From positions 186,001 to 250,000 of the forward strand of contig JAOANU010000013.1 of assembly GCA_034387635.1 (NCBI GenBank): a stretch of DNA of 64,000 nt, in the 5' to 3' direction. This DNA comes from Rhodosporidiobolus odoratus. Taxonomy: Eukaryota; Basidiomycota; Microbotryomycetes; Sporidiobolales; Sporidiobolaceae. How positions within the stretch are numbered: the first letter of the stretch is position 1; each line of letters begins with the position of its first letter. The notes under the pieces were generated by a model, which was not told the origin of the DNA, did not search any database, and was given only the letters and a program-made list of their open reading frames with translations. Of the stretch, positions 35,798-47,012 are shown piece by piece. The position numbers and the translations under genes are program-made.

Positions 35798-36553
35798 ATG
35801 AACGACACGACCACCATCCTCACCGCTGACGAGCCTCCTGTCTAGCTCACCGTCACCCGCGCCGTCCTCAGCGTCAACAGCAAAGTCTGAGCCGACATGC
35901 TTGACTTCCCGGAATCTGAGGGGCAGGACGACTCGGTCACCGTGGAAGAGACGGAACAAGAGATGGAGATTCTCCCAGCGGTACTTGCTGGCGGAGGAAA
36001 GGAAGACGGCCTACTCAGATCCCTCGACGAGGTTGGCTGGGAGAGGTTGGCAGAGCTGGGGGACAAGTATGACAGTCACGTCGTGCTGAGGGTGGCGGAA
36101 GTACGCGCTTGGTACGTCGAACACTCCAGAGCCCGTTAAGTACAAACCTGAACCCTACGGCAAACAGGGAAATCGATGCGCAGGGCAAAAGACCCCTTCA
36201 CGCCTTCACTCTGGCCACCCACGTCGGTACACCCACCTTACTGCAGAGGACGGCTCAGAAGGCTATCGGGGTCACAGACCGTCACACTAAGCGCTTCGTC
36301 GCGACGGAAGAGTGGCAAGCTCGCTTGGCAAGTCTGCCCGCTTTCCTCTTTTCCTCCTTTTTAACGGTGTAATGACCCATAGCTGCAGGATTCCTGGGAA
36401 TCTTCGCGCGCACACGGTCTTATCTGTATTCTGCGCGACGCTGCCTCGTCGTATCGAGACCTCCGTCGCAAGGGCTATCCTCGTGCTGCATTTGCCTTCG
36501 CCGGCAACATCCTTACCAGCATGCATGAGCTCTCACTTGCTGATTTGAAGTGA
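35798..36553 (+). pseudogene. BTB/POZ-type protein gene, copy A, broken
   Basis: Reads MNDTTTILTADEPPV and then has two in-frame TAG/TGA stops within the first 31 codons, at the positions of Ser in PPVSLTASR and Phe in SKVFADML of the other copies. Downstream the frame is clean: GWERLAELGDKYDSHVVLRV, exon 2 with PLHAFTLATHVGTPTLLQRT and WQARL, exon 3 starting DSWESSRA and ending ELSLADLK, TGA 36551-36553. Both intron positions match the intact copies. It lies 260 bases downstream of GH16-like copy A, same strand, in the same relation as copy B has to its GH16-like gene. Confidence 0.85.
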
Positions 36554-37346
36554 TGCCCGGTCAAGCACTGGGACTAAGGGGAAGGTTGAGCCCTTTGTGA
36601 ACCTGACGTGTCCCGGCGTCCTTGGTTGGTCAAGGATCAGCTGGAAAAAGTCTCTAAAGATTGGGCGAGCCTTCCGGCCTTCCCCGCTTAAGTGCGTCCG
36701 ATCTAACCCTTGCGCGTTGCAGACGTCTTTTGCGGCTCCCTGATGTGCTTGGTCCCGCAGATGACTGTCGGAAAGTTCCCAGCCTAGTCAGGCGGAAGAA
36801 AGTTGGGCGCTCCATGGTGTGTTTTTTCATCTCTGTCCTTTCGCCGCACGTGCTCTGTTGTTTAGCTTCCTTGTCGAATGCGCCCTGCAGGCAAGGACCG
36901 AAATGCTGGTCCAATGGGAAACATCTGAAAGTGAATGACTCGCTGACTATACGTGCATCTCCCTTCTTTTGCAACGACCGTTTCTGTGCCATGCCCCGCT
37001 GACCTTGTTTCGACTGAGAGCCAAGGACACTCGAGGTAACCGAAAGACAAGCCTTCGCATTGCTAGGGCGGCAAGCCCAATCACTCACTACCTCCGCGTC
37101 AATCTGAACTTTGGCCCATACAGATCAAGGCAAGAAGATACCGTTGTTCTTGTTTACTGGTTCTGTAGCTAGATGAAGTACAAAGGAGACGGGAAAAATA
37201 GCTTGGTACTAGACGAAGAAGAAAGGGGAAATGTAGATGTGGAAAATCCTGACGATGATAGCTTTTTTGCGCGCTTGATGTGATCTTCAAGCTAGAGGAC
37301 AACGCGTCGGGGTGTAGGCGGTAGATGATAGAGCGTGCATGGGCAA
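36554..37346. other. Intergenic region between convergent genes
   Basis: About 790 bases between broken BTB copy A and the PAT1 stop. Open frames on both strands show no family resemblance. May contain decayed sequence at the edge of the duplicated block. Confidence 0.5.
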
Positions 37347-40300
37347 TTACTCGTCGGTCTCGATCATGCTCGCGTCGAGGGAAAGGGCGTGAAGGAGAAG
37401 GTTGACGTTGCGCTATAAACGGGAATAATGTCAGTCGATTCCCCCCAGTCACGACATGAACACAGGATCCAGATCTGCCGTAACGAAAAGAGACACGTAC
37501 AATCTTGCCCGCCGCGACTTCTATTCCAACGCCCTTGACCTTCCCACCCTCAACAGCCCTAGCCGCCCTCACATTCTCCACAACCTTATCCCTAACACCC
37601 ATAACAAGCCCTTGCTGTTGTTCCGGGCCAGCGCACACGGCCACCGCAGCGAGGAACCTCCATACGGGCTCGTCATCGTTATCCGCTTCTTGACCGGGAC
37701 GGAGGGAAGAGGCTCCGAGAACGGCAGATGGGGTAGAGGTGAGATAGCCGAAGGGCAGAGTCGAGAGGAGGCGAGTCGAGGGAAAGAGGATGAGGAGAGG
37801 GGAAGGGTTCGCAGGCATGGGCGAGGAAAGAACCGCGAAAAGGTGGGTGAAAGTGCGGTTCCAGGTTTCGAGATCGGCTTCGTATTGGGCCTGCTGATCC
37901 GGCTCGGTGAAGGGAGTGGCGATCGCAGCTTGCTTGATACCCTCGGCGCGAGAAAGGAGAATAGTAAGGAAGGCGAGACCAGGCTTGGAACGGACCACGG
38001 CGAAAAGGTCGTTGCGATCCATCAATAGGCCGAGCATGCCAGTTACCATCCGCAAGGGCGCCTGACCGACGACGGCCATGACGGACGGGACGACGGCAGA
38101 GAGGAGCGCTTCAGTCTTCTCCTCAACTTGCTTCCTCTGGGCGGCGGCATTGGGAGCAGAGGAAGGGAGGACATCGAGAAGGGGCGAGTCCTTGACGACA
38201 TCAAGGGTGGAGAAGGTGGCGACGAGGAGAGTGAGCAGAGTGAGGGTTTGTTCGGGGGTGAGGTGGCGGATTACACGAGGGAGGATGCGCTTGCCCTTGG
38301 TGATAGACAGAAGAGAGACGAAGGGGTGAGGGGTGCTGTGGACGGGACAAGGGTCAGTCTGGTGTGTCAGCTTGACAGAAGCGGAGAGAACACGCACCAG
38401 CCATCAAGCGGCTCCATGACCCTCAACTCCCGCCAGAGCCTCTCCCTGAGCTCCTCCTCTTTCTTCACACCCTCCCGAACAGCCTCCTCAGCCTCCTCGA
38501 GCCTTCCTTCAACGCCAACCCTAACCTCACCATCCACCATCGCCTCAATCTGCGCCTGCAACCCCGCAGCGTTCGCCCGCAGCTGCGGCTGAATGCGACG
38601 AAGCTGTTCGAGGTCAAGGATGTAGTCGTAGAGCTTCTCCACGATGGAGAGCGTGGCGCGGTATGAGAGGGGAACCCCAGCCGAGGTCGAGTCGTCACCG
38701 ACGACGGGCGCGCCAGCGCCGGGGATGGAGGTGATGAGGCCCGCGCCTTTGAGGAGCGATTGACCGGTGGACGGACCCTGAGCACCTGAAGCTGGAGCGT
38801 CGCCCGAGGAAGACTTGGACATCGGCACGGTGGTCGAGGAGGCTGATGCAGTCGGGACGGCAGAAGTCGAAGGCTTGACTTGCAGGAGGGGACGAGGAGC
38901 CGAGCGAGTGCGCGTAGCGATCTTGCCCAAAGCACCGTCGAGAGAGACTAGCGAGGTACGGTTGCGAAGGATGACGGGAATGAAGGGCGCGAGATCAAGT
39001 CAGCTTGAGACAGACAGAAAGTAAGGCGGAAGATAGAGTTGAATGGGGCGGAGGGGAAGAGAATAAACGTACGCGTGCTGCCCACACCGCCACCCCGCTC
39101 ATTCCTCTTCTTCGCACTGTCCACGAGCCTCTGCACATTCTGCGCCATCCTGTTCATCGCGTTCTCCCGTCCCCTGTTGCGCCTTCCTCCTTGAGGCTGA
39201 CCAGGCACATCCGGGCCTCCGATACCAGGACCAGCAGGACCAGGCATGCCGGGCATGAGACCGCGGGACGCACGGATTGCGGAGATGATGTGGAAGTAGA
39301 AGTCGTCGGCGTAAGGGTCGTCGGTGACGAGCTGCGAGACTTGAATGCGAGTAATGAAGTCCTTGTCCGAGGTCGACATGAGGTTGTTGTGCTTGGCCTG
39401 TTCAGTCCGCGGCATTAAGGTCAAAGATGAGGAACAGACACGATAAGGGTCGACAGAGAAGTAGAATACAGCGAAGGCTTGTCAGTCAAGAAAAAGGAAG
39501 AAAACGTGCCAGAGGAAAACGTACCATTCCCATGATCTTCGCCTCCCTCCGCTGCCTCTTCTGCTCGTCGATCTCAAATTGCCTCAACTGATCCTCAACC
39601 TTGTGCACCATCTCTTCCGCCCTCTTTTTCCTCTGCTCCTGCTCCGCTTCCTCGCCTTCGACCGCCGGTGCAGTCACGGCAGCGCGGGCTTGTTGCAGCA
39701 AGGTAGTGAGCTGCGCCCCCGTCAAACTCGGGTGCTGCTGGTGTTTCGACACGCTCAGGTGCGCAAGACGGGCTTCAACCTGCTCCAACGATCCTGGCGC
39801 AGGCGGGGCGGAACCAAGAGGAGGGAACAAGGTCGCCATGAGGTCGACGCTGCCCTTCGAAGCGTGGTGCGCATGAGCGCCGAGAGGAGGGAAACCGGCA
39901 CCTGGAGTCGGAGGACCGGAAGGGGGTTGAGGGAAGCCGGGCTGTTGCCCCGGAATTTGCTGTGGCTGCTGAGGAGGCAGAGTTTGGCGGATAGCCGGAG
40001 ACGGTGCTGGGCTTTGAGCGCCACCAACGAGAGAACCCGGGCGAGAGTGGCCAGGGATGAACTGCTGTTGCGGAATCGGCGAAGGAGCGGCCTGAGGTGG
40101 CTGAGTTTGAAGGAAGGCGTGCAGTTGAGCGCGGATATGAGGCGGCAGGAGGTGAGGCGGGTAGTGAGGAGGAATGCCGAAGTGGGCTGCGAATTGAGGC
40201 GGGATTCCCATGAAGTGGGGAGGCGGTTGCACGCCGGGAGGGAAAGCGGCACCGAGCTGCGGGGACATGCCGGGCGGGAGCGGCTGCTGCTGAGTCTGTT

Positions 40301-41020
40301 GAGTCGGAACTTGCGGCACTGGCCGTTCCATGGGCGGGGGGGCTTGGGGCTGTTGCTGGCGTGCACGAAGCATCTCGGCCTCGACCTCCTCGAGCGTCTT
40401 GGCCGCCGGGGGAGGTGCAGCTGGCGCTGTAGCACGCTGAGCGCGCAGCTCTGCCTCGACTTCCTCCAGGGTCTTGTATTTGCCCTGCGACTGCTGCACT
40501 GGCGCAGCGGCAGCAGCAGAGGAACCGCGACGACCGAGAAGCGGGTCGTCGTCGAGCCCGGTCCACGGGCTCATAGCCCTACCGGACGGAGTCGTGGTAC
40601 TCGCTGCAGCGGACGAGGCGCTGGTGGGGTCCAACCAGCCCGAGGAGATGGGTTTGAGGCCTGCTTGTTGGGCGCCAGTGGTTCCGAGGAAAGCATTGGT
40701 CGAGCCGGCGAAGTCGAAGTCTTTGCCTGCGTGTAGAAAGATGATGCAGGGCAAGTTTCAGTATGCGTAGACAAGAATTGGGGAACAGCAGCGGCGGGGA
40801 GGGGGAGGACGTCAGTCCTTCTCGTTGCGCCATGAGAGAGCAGAGAGAGGGAATAGTACGCACCTACGCCCTCATCGAACGTATCCCCGCCATCATCGTC
40901 GAGCCCAAAGGTGAGAGCGTCGAGGTCGCCATCTCCTTCATCGAGAAGAGCGGCAAGGTCGTCCGCTCCTCCAGTCTGACCGAGGTTGTCGTAGGAGTAG
41001 ATCTGTAGGTCTACTTCCAT
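37347..41020 (-). CDS. PAT1: Pat1-like mRNA decapping activator / P-body protein
   Basis: Links deadenylated mRNA, the Lsm1-7 ring and the Dcp2 decapping machinery in P bodies. Start MEVDLQIYSYDNLG at 41020. An acidic N-terminal segment (DDLAALLDEGDGDLDALTFG) is followed by DFDFAGSTNAFLG, then a long Pro/Gln/Ala-rich region with two near-identical TLEEVEAE repeats. The diagnostic block STSDKDFITRIQVSQLVTDD and DPYADDFYFHIISA is present near 39300-39400. The C-terminal alpha-helical repeat domain contains TKGKRILPRVIRHLTPEQ, PLRMVTGMLGLLMDRNDLF and ends LLLHALSLDASMIETDE, stop 37347-37349. Five or six introns. Domain order and the diagnostic block make the assignment strong. Confidence 0.93.
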
Positions 41021-41876
41021 AGGAAGATTTGGTCTGGCTTGGTGAATGTGCTGTGTTTTTCGTGAGTGGACGTCGTCAACAGAATCGGCAACTGGGTTGG
41101 CAGCGACTACCCATCGCCATCCATCTTTCTGGCTAGACTGGGTGTGCTCAAGCTTCCTGCATACCGACATGTCTCGGTACTGACCACTTCCAACTTTCCC
41201 TAGCTCTTGTTGCTGTTTCTTCCTCGACTTGGTCATCTTCATCAGTTGGCCCTCTCCATCACTGTCGCCCTCTTGGGAGCCTAGCTGACAGCGTGGGCCA
41301 AATGACGCAGTGATTATCTACCCCAGCCTCATGCTGACGAACTGCTGCGATGACGAGGGTTCACTTGTCGGCGGTGCTCACTACGCGACTTCTCTGACCG
41401 CCCTACTCCCGCTTTGATGCTCCAGTCACATGAGCCGTGCTCACTCTACCGGATCAGCAAGAACGCACGAGTCTTAGCGTGGTGCGACTGGTCGCACAAG
41501 GACGGGACGAGAGACAAGCTTTTGCATGCGCATTTCACCACTACTTCACCTCAACTATCCTGCTGGGTTGTAGCGGGAGGTCAAGCACGATCGCAGACAG
41601 AACGAGGTAGGCAAGATAGGCGGGATAGCTTACCTGCAAGCGAGCCTTACGTTTCCGTCCGCCTCGGAGTTTTTTGCCCAGCTCGAGACGATCACTCGCT
41701 GCTTGCACAATTCGCCGCAATCTTCTGGGTCAGCGGAGCTGAGACGAGGAGAAAATTTTGAAGTCCAGCGTACTCGAAGCTGAACCCAGGCGCAGCAGCC
41801 CAAACATCATCAAAGCCGCGCAATGCCCTTAGGAGATCCTGGTTTGGACTCGCTGACCTCTTCCAGCCATTTCTCG
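41021..41876. other. Intergenic region upstream of PAT1
   Basis: About 860 bases between the PAT1 start and the stop of BTB copy B, both on the minus strand, so it holds the PAT1 promoter. The region also marks the proximal edge of the inverted duplicate. No gene is supported. Confidence 0.5.
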
Positions 41877-42688
41877 TCACCGCGCCGTCCCACAGCTGTG
41901 CAGGTTCAACTCTTGGTCAGAGAGGTGCATCTTACTGAAACGTTGAACTATAATGTCTTCGTAGGTAGTCGCGGTTACGCCATCGGGTCTCCACTTGCTG
42001 ACAGTTGGCGAGAGGTTTTGAGCGTTCTTGAAGAGTGTGAAGGCTAGGGCGGCGCGGCTGGTCCGCCATTTGAGCTGCGCGTTGGTGACAAACGTACCAT
42101 GTTTTGGCGCCGCGAGACGTGAAAGAGAGAGGAGGAGGAAGAAGAAGCAAAACGTACCAGACGTTCCTTCCATACATGTGTAGCTCCGAAATGCTCACGC
42201 ATTGGATCGACATCGAGTGCTGGCCGCGCGGTGCGCTTGATGAGCTCGGAGGACTTGATGAACGTAGCTAGCGTGAAGAGGTGTAGTGCACATTCCACGT
42301 TCTTCGCGTCAAGCTCCCTGCGGTCAAAAACTTCAACCCTAGGGTCCGAGCACGAGCGCAAAAGTACTCACCACACTTTGCATTCCACCGTCTTGCGGAC
42401 TGCAGGGCTGTCATACTTGTCCCCCATCTCGGCAAGTCGTTCCCAACCCACTTTGTCCAGCTTTCCAAGCTCGCTCTCCTTCTTGTCACTATCACCGGCG
42501 AGGACTTCTAGAAAGGCGCGAGTCTCTTTCTCACCTTCTGTCACAGTCACCGAGTTGTCCTGCGATGTGCTGGAAGGAAGGGAGAGCATGTCGGCAAAGA
42601 CTTTACTGTTGGCGATGAGATGGACGCGCGAGGCGGTGAGAGAAACGGGAGGGTTGTCAGCCGTAAGAATGGTGATTGTGTCGTTCAT
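41877..42688 (-). CDS. BTB/POZ-type domain protein, copy B
   Basis: Start MNDTITILTADNPPVSLTAS at 42688. The N-terminal exon has the BTB-like pattern: a strand pair ending SLTASRVHLIANSKVFADML, a conserved DNSVTVTEGE, then FLEVLAGDSDKK and GWERLAEMGDKYDSPAVRK, the helix pair typical of BTB/POZ dimer domains (AxKYD). Exon 2 starts after donor GTGAGT near 42373 and reads ELDAKNVECALHLFTLATF to WKERL. Exon 3 starts after CGCAG at 42059 with LKWRTSRAALAFTLFKNA and ends HSCGTAR, TGA at 41877. No stop or shift is visible. It lies 279 bases downstream of GH16-like copy B. No BACK-Kelch or MATH domain; about 220 residues. Function unknown; adaptor or transcription-factor-like dimerisation is the family norm. 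Confidence 0.75.
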
Positions 42689-42690
42689 TA

Positions 42691-42714
42691 TCGATACTGC
42701 AGTCGATACTGCAG
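42691..42714. repeat. 12-bp tandem duplication in the 5' leader of BTB copy B
   Basis: TCGATACTGCAG occurs twice directly before the ATG at 42688 (minus strand). Not present in the other copies. Confidence 0.9.
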
Positions 42715-42783
42715 TGGCAGTGAGAAATTGTAGCAGGAAAGTGAGAGGAAAGAGAGAGAAAAGCGTCCGCCGAGCAGGAAGGA

Positions 42784-42797
42784 CGACCTTCTCAAGT
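42784..42797 (-). promoter_or_regulatory. Shared upstream element of BTB family, copy B
   Basis: Minus-strand ACTTGAGAAGGTCG, followed by GCTCGGCGGACGC and a CT-rich tract, about 100 bases before the ATG. Confidence 0.65.
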
Positions 42798-42967
42798 GGG
42801 GGCGAAGGAAGCTGAACTCGTTCGAAAGCTAGCTGGCAAGCGCGACGAGAGTAACATCTCCGCTCGGATTGCGGTCAAATGCTCGATGATCAGTCAGGGA
42901 TTCCTACCTTCCGAGGGATGGCCTGCATCCCGTTCCTCCGCCTTCTCCTGCCGAGCGTTCCTCCGGC

Positions 42968-44578
42968 TCAGGCAGTGGTGTGCTGTACGTGAACCGACTT
43001 GATGAGGGTGTACGAGTCCTGGGTAGGCGGGCCGGCGGTCCAATTGGGGTCCTAGATGGACAGCAGATCAGCACCGCGTTTGAGGGGATAGAGCAAAGAG
43101 GAGAAACATGCGCCGGAAGACCAGGCGTTCCATAGGAACTGTGTTGCGACGGTAGGGATGTTTTCCGTGAACGTATGCTTGAGCACGTCGTCGACGTAGA
43201 ACTGCAGCGAGGAACACGATCTTAGTCTGAAGAATCCCACTTGGAAGAAGAAGAAAGGCCTTCGTACGCTGGTCGCATTCGCTGCCCATCTGATACTGTA
43301 CTTGTGGAAATCCGCAGTCGGGTCGAAGCCGTATGGGACCGCTTTGTTAGTGGTCACCTTGCTTTTCGGCAAGCGTTGGTTGGTGAACTCGAGGCCTGAA
43401 AGGGGGGTTACAAGGTAAAAATACGAAGTTGGCAGTATCAGCGGTTGTAGATCATATAAAGGGCGTAGGTGAGCGCGATGCGCAGGCATACGCAGAAAGA
43501 GACGCGAAAGTCACGGGAGCGAGGGGGAGGGCACCGTACCTGGCGGAACCGAGTCTCCATATCCAGTTGTATAGTAGGACGAGAGAGCTTCGATGTCGAC
43601 TTCGTGGTTATCATCCGTATCTGTAACGTCAAGCAGGACATGCGCACGCCGGAACGGCGGCGGACATATGCGTTTGAAAAAACATCGGACGGAGGAGTAC
43701 AAGAAGAAGCACACACAGGTGAAAGCGCCGAAACAGATTCCCTTGACGGGCGTCAGCTGCTCGAGATGATGTTTCAGTACACCTATCGGCGAGGCGAAGA
43801 GAAAACGTACCTTGGCCACGGTCTCGAAAGTACCGTACAGGATGGAAGAATCCAGCGTTTCCACCTGTGCCGACTGGACGAGGCCAGAGTGAGAGTTGGC
43901 GGTAACCTTGAGTCGCATGGCACCGTTCACAATGTCGACATTTCTGCAAGTACGGACGCTTGAGCACTTCAAGCGGAGTCAAGAGAAGGAGGGGGCAAAG
44001 CGACTGATTCTACGACGAAGACGTGTGCTTGGGGCGAGCCGCCGACTTCGTGAGTGGAGACCATCAGACCGTTGCTCTCCAGAAAAGCCTCGCCACCGCC
44101 AGTGGCTGCGTTGTATTGGCCGAAATCGACGTCGAGGACCTGCAGGTCATTCCACACGACCCGAGTCATGAGTCCGTCGCTAGCGGCTGAGAGGCTGGCA
44201 AATTGCAAGAAGGAGGGAGAATATGAGGTAACATACCTTTGTGCCCGCTGGTATGCTCGTACTCGTCGCTGTAGCCAGCGTTCCGGTTGACCTCGTCTTC
44301 GATGAGGTGGTCCTCCACGACTTCCTCGTTGCGCGTGTAGTGTTCGTCGACTGTGTGACTGCTGCGGCTTTGTTCGACACCGTAGTAGATGTTTTCTTTG
44401 CACCGGTCGAAGTTGCTTTTTTGCTGCCGGTTAAAGACAAAGAGGTGGGGCTTGAGGCTGTGCGGCGCACTAGTGGATCTCGCTTAACCGCAGAGAATGG
44501 CGTCGCGACTTCATCGGCGAATGTTGGTAAAGCTGCGCAGACAAGAGCGAGGGAGAAGAGCGACGTAGAAGCGCGCAT
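42968..44578 (-). CDS. GH16-like secreted protein, copy B (intact)
   Basis: Start MRASTSLFSLALVCAALPTFA at 44578 is a signal peptide; a Ser/Thr/Lys-rich linker of about 85 residues follows. The catalytic jelly-roll carries LQVLDVDFGQYNAATGG, VNGAMRLKVTANSHSG, YTDDNHEVDIEALSSYYTTG (ExDxE active site with Glu-Asp-Glu intact), LEFTNQRLPKSKV, YGFDPTADFHKYSIRWAAN, FYVDDVLKHTFTENIPTVAT and FLWNAWSSG. A last exon DPNWTAGPPTQDSYTLIK ends VQHTTA, TGA 42968-42970. The last intron uses a GC donor. It is the undamaged counterpart of copy A; the two differ throughout, so the duplication is not very recent. Probably acts on cell-wall glucan or a related beta-linked polymer; the exact substrate cannot be told. 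Confidence 0.85.
43052..43111 (-). other. GC-AG intron in GH16-like copy B
   Basis: Begins GCATGT and ends CTAG, 60 bases. The homologous intron of copy A (35394-35453, also 60 bases) begins GTATGT, so one T-to-C change in the donor separates them. Confidence 0.85.
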
Positions 44579-45344
44579 TGTGTCCGAGATGTGACTGGCG
44601 GTTCGAGCGGATCGAGGGAGAGAGAGGAGAGGACGAAAGCTGTGGATGGAAGTGAGAACTCAGTAGACGAAAGAGGAAAGAATGCTTACCAGCCTCCGTT
44701 CTCGACTCTGCCCCAGCTCGGTAAAAGGGCTTGTTAGCGTCTTGATATCACCGAAAGCGCTATGGTCCCGAGGGGAGAATGCTCATCATGCGTGCGTAAG
44801 CTAGCCGAGGAAGAGACTCGAGGAGAACATTGGTGAAGAGGCGATGTACGGCTACGCCGTCAACTGCAGCCCTGTGACGGAGCGGAGGCCCTGCAGTATC
44901 TCGACAGAGCCCAGTGCATAAAGCGGAAGGAGGCAAAGCCTCGTAATTAAACATGCGATGTGATCCGGTCACGGCGGGTGTCGTGCCGGACAGCTGTCTT
45001 ACTGCCAGCAAGCCATGCGCTGAGCGTTGTCGTACACGGCACAGCAAGTATCCGAGCACAAGCGTCTTGGACTGTCAATCCAAACGCGCACCGGAGGAAG
45101 CAAGGCCGCTGTGCTATCGAAGGCCCGGGCGCACTCGCGGAAGGATGAAGGTGTTGAAGATTGGATGCTGAGCGTCCGTATCGTAGTTTCTGCGCATGCG
45201 GACAAGGGAATCAGCGGACCACCATTCGCCTTGATGAGGAAGACTGACAGTGACGCCGGGACCGACTGGGCCATTCGTGCTCGACTCTCCGACCCAGTAT
45301 TTCACTGCTACGCGAGTGCGTCGCGACAGCAGCGATCTGCGAGT
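44579..45344. other. Intergenic region between GH16-like copy B and the CCDC43 fragment
   Basis: In block A the equivalent position holds the Gfd2-like gene. I see no remnant of that gene here and no other gene. Confidence 0.5.
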
Positions 45345-45760
45345 GTGGGGAGGAGGCGAGAGATGGGAGACGATCAACTTTGGCTTGAACTGCTTGATAC
45401 ACTTCCCTTTGAGATGGCTATGGACCTCTCCATACTACTAGACGAGCGCATCCTCGTCAAGTTGACCGCCCTCGTTCTATGGTATGATGAGGAAATCGTG
45501 ACCTTTGCGAAGGAAGTCGTTAAAGGGCATTCGAGCCAGAGGTGCAACGCTCTTTCCGGACTGTGTCTTTCGCTAGAGCTAACAACGAAGTACTGCACAA
45601 CAGGACCGGAAGAGCGCGATTCTTGGAATGCTGGAAATCGACGAGGACGATGGTCCGTTTGCTCTTCTGCTTTCCTTCTGCAGGCTAGAGAGGCCAATTT
45701 ACCAGCCCTCGGGCTTCAAAGCGCTTCAGGCGTAGTTGAGCTACCTAAGGCATCGAAGGC
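45345..45760 (+). pseudogene. Degenerate 5' fragment of the CCDC43-like gene
   Basis: Matches the minus-strand gene at 30109-31308 from about 60 bases upstream of its ATG (shared GCGAGAGATGGGAGACGATC) through exon 1, intron 1, exon 2 and the start of exon 3. It reads MAMDLSILLDERILVKLTAL and FAKEVVK, then a 4-base deletion relative to the parent breaks the frame before GCATTCGAGC. The intron-1 region (ELTTKYC in one frame of both copies) and GGAAATCGACGAGGACGATGG of exon 2 are still readable, then similarity fades. The C-terminal two thirds are missing. Its place and orientation fit the inverted duplication. Confidence 0.85.
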
Positions 45761-46235
45761 GGCGGCCACACTGACGACGGGGTAGACCAGCAAAAAAAGG
45801 CGACTCTTCACATTTCCTTTTCCCATTTCTTCAGCCTGCTTTTGCAGTTTCGGAAGGTTCGAAAACCACAGAGACTCCTGACTCACCGCTTCGGTCACAA
45901 AAGCGGCCCTTGTACAACAAGCATCAGGCAATCAGACCTCGTCGCATCGTGGCGTGCTCAAAAACCGCCGACTTCACTCCCTGGAACGAAAAGCTGAGTG
46001 CACTCCACGGCACCTTGAGGACCCGACGCACCCGTACTGCCAGGTAGGCCCGACCGCCCGTTTGACGAACGCCTTGAGCATTGCTTGGTGACCTTGCAGC
46101 GGTCTGGGTCCAACCCCCGCGCTTTGCCCTTTTATCCCACATACTCGCCACATCCCATACGGAATCAGATAAGCAGAGCTGCAGGAGACTCTCCATGAGC
46201 ACTTCCCGAAGGACGGAAGGCGCGTTAACTGCGTG
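45761..46235. other. Intergenic region
   Basis: Lies between the CCDC43 fragment and BTB copy 3. Likely decayed sequence; no gene is supported. Confidence 0.45.
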
Positions 46236-46934
46236 TTGGGATCCAGGCATTATCGAAAGTAACGGCTGCCTCGCGGACCAGGTCGAGTGCGAGTTTGGCG
46301 CGAGTTGCTTCCCATTGAAACTGCGTTGTGTATTTGTCAGCACGAAGCCCAATCTGTGCCGTTCCAGACATTTGTAAACGGAATGAGACGGACTAAGCGG
46401 CGCTTCCACTGCTCAGAGGCACCGAAGCGTCTATTGTGCCGGTTTCTGATAGAGAGCGCAGCTGTAGTGGTACGCGCCAGGAGTTAGCGGTCGAGGAGAA
46501 AGGTGGCCATCGTGAAGGAGTGCAGTGGCGAGGGAGTGCCGAGTGCGTCCAGCTCCCTGCAGATCAGAGAGCCAGGTTAGTCAGTGTGCCTCGTGACGTG
46601 GTACGTTCTGAACGTACCACATTTTGGCCTCGATGACGCGCCTCGTTATCTGACTGTCATACTTGTCGCTAAGCTTCGCCAACTTCTCCCAGCCGATCTC
46701 GTCGAGCTTTTCGAGCACTCCTCCTTTGTTCCTGCCCTCGCCGGCAAGCACGGCCAGGAAGACCTTCAGATCCTGCTTAGTCTCTGCCACGGTGACCGAG
46801 TTGTCCTGTCCTTTGGTTGAGGGGGAGGGAGAGCATGTCGGCGAAAACCTTGCTGTTGACACGAGGACGGCGCGGGAGGCTGGGAGCGAGACGGGAGGAG
46901 TGTCGGAGGTGATGATGGTAATCGTGTCGCTCAT
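46236..46934 (-). pseudogene. BTB/POZ-type protein gene, copy 3, broken
   Basis: Start MSDTITIITSDTPPVSLPAS at 46934. After RAVL a 1-base deletion relative to other copies shifts the frame; a 1-base insertion about 50 bases later restores it, so the segment reads VSTARFSPTCSPSPS instead of SVNSKVFADMLSLPS. Then KGQDNSVTVAETKQ, FLAVLAGEGRNKGGVLEKLD and LSDKYDSQITRRVIEAKMWY are normal. Exon 2 (ELDAL...PLHSFTMATFLLDR) hits TAA at 46484-46486 where other copies encode an open codon before LLARTT. The sequence beyond continues recognisably to WKRRL and an exon 3 starting FQWEATRAKLALDLV. It lies 167 bases downstream of the GT31/32 gene, same strand. Confidence 0.8.
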
Positions 46935-47012
46935 GATTGACGCTGCAGAAAGACGATGAAGCGTGATACGAGCTGTGAAAGGAAGAGAAACAGCATGCGC
47001 CGAGGAACTCGG

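Larger units (their letters stand above)
33943..36553 (+). repeat. Inverted segmental duplicate block A (GH16-like + BTB)
   Basis: Counterpart of 41877-44578. Both of its genes are broken here, whereas both are open in block B. Confidence 0.85.
41877..44578 (-). repeat. Inverted segmental duplicate block B (GH16-like + BTB)
   Basis: Mirror image of 33943-36553. Gene order, orientation, intron positions and the spacer between GH16 stop and BTB start all correspond: the spacer holds the same GATTCCTACCTTCCGAGGGATGG-type region and ACTTGAGAAGGTCG in both. A CCDC43 fragment continues the match at 45345-45760. Confidence 0.85.

Noticed and set aside
44579..45344. Remnant of the Gfd2-like gene in the duplicate arm
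   Set aside because: No stretch resembling VSVDFETWE or PHNAGNDAF in any frame; the gene seems truly absent from this arm.
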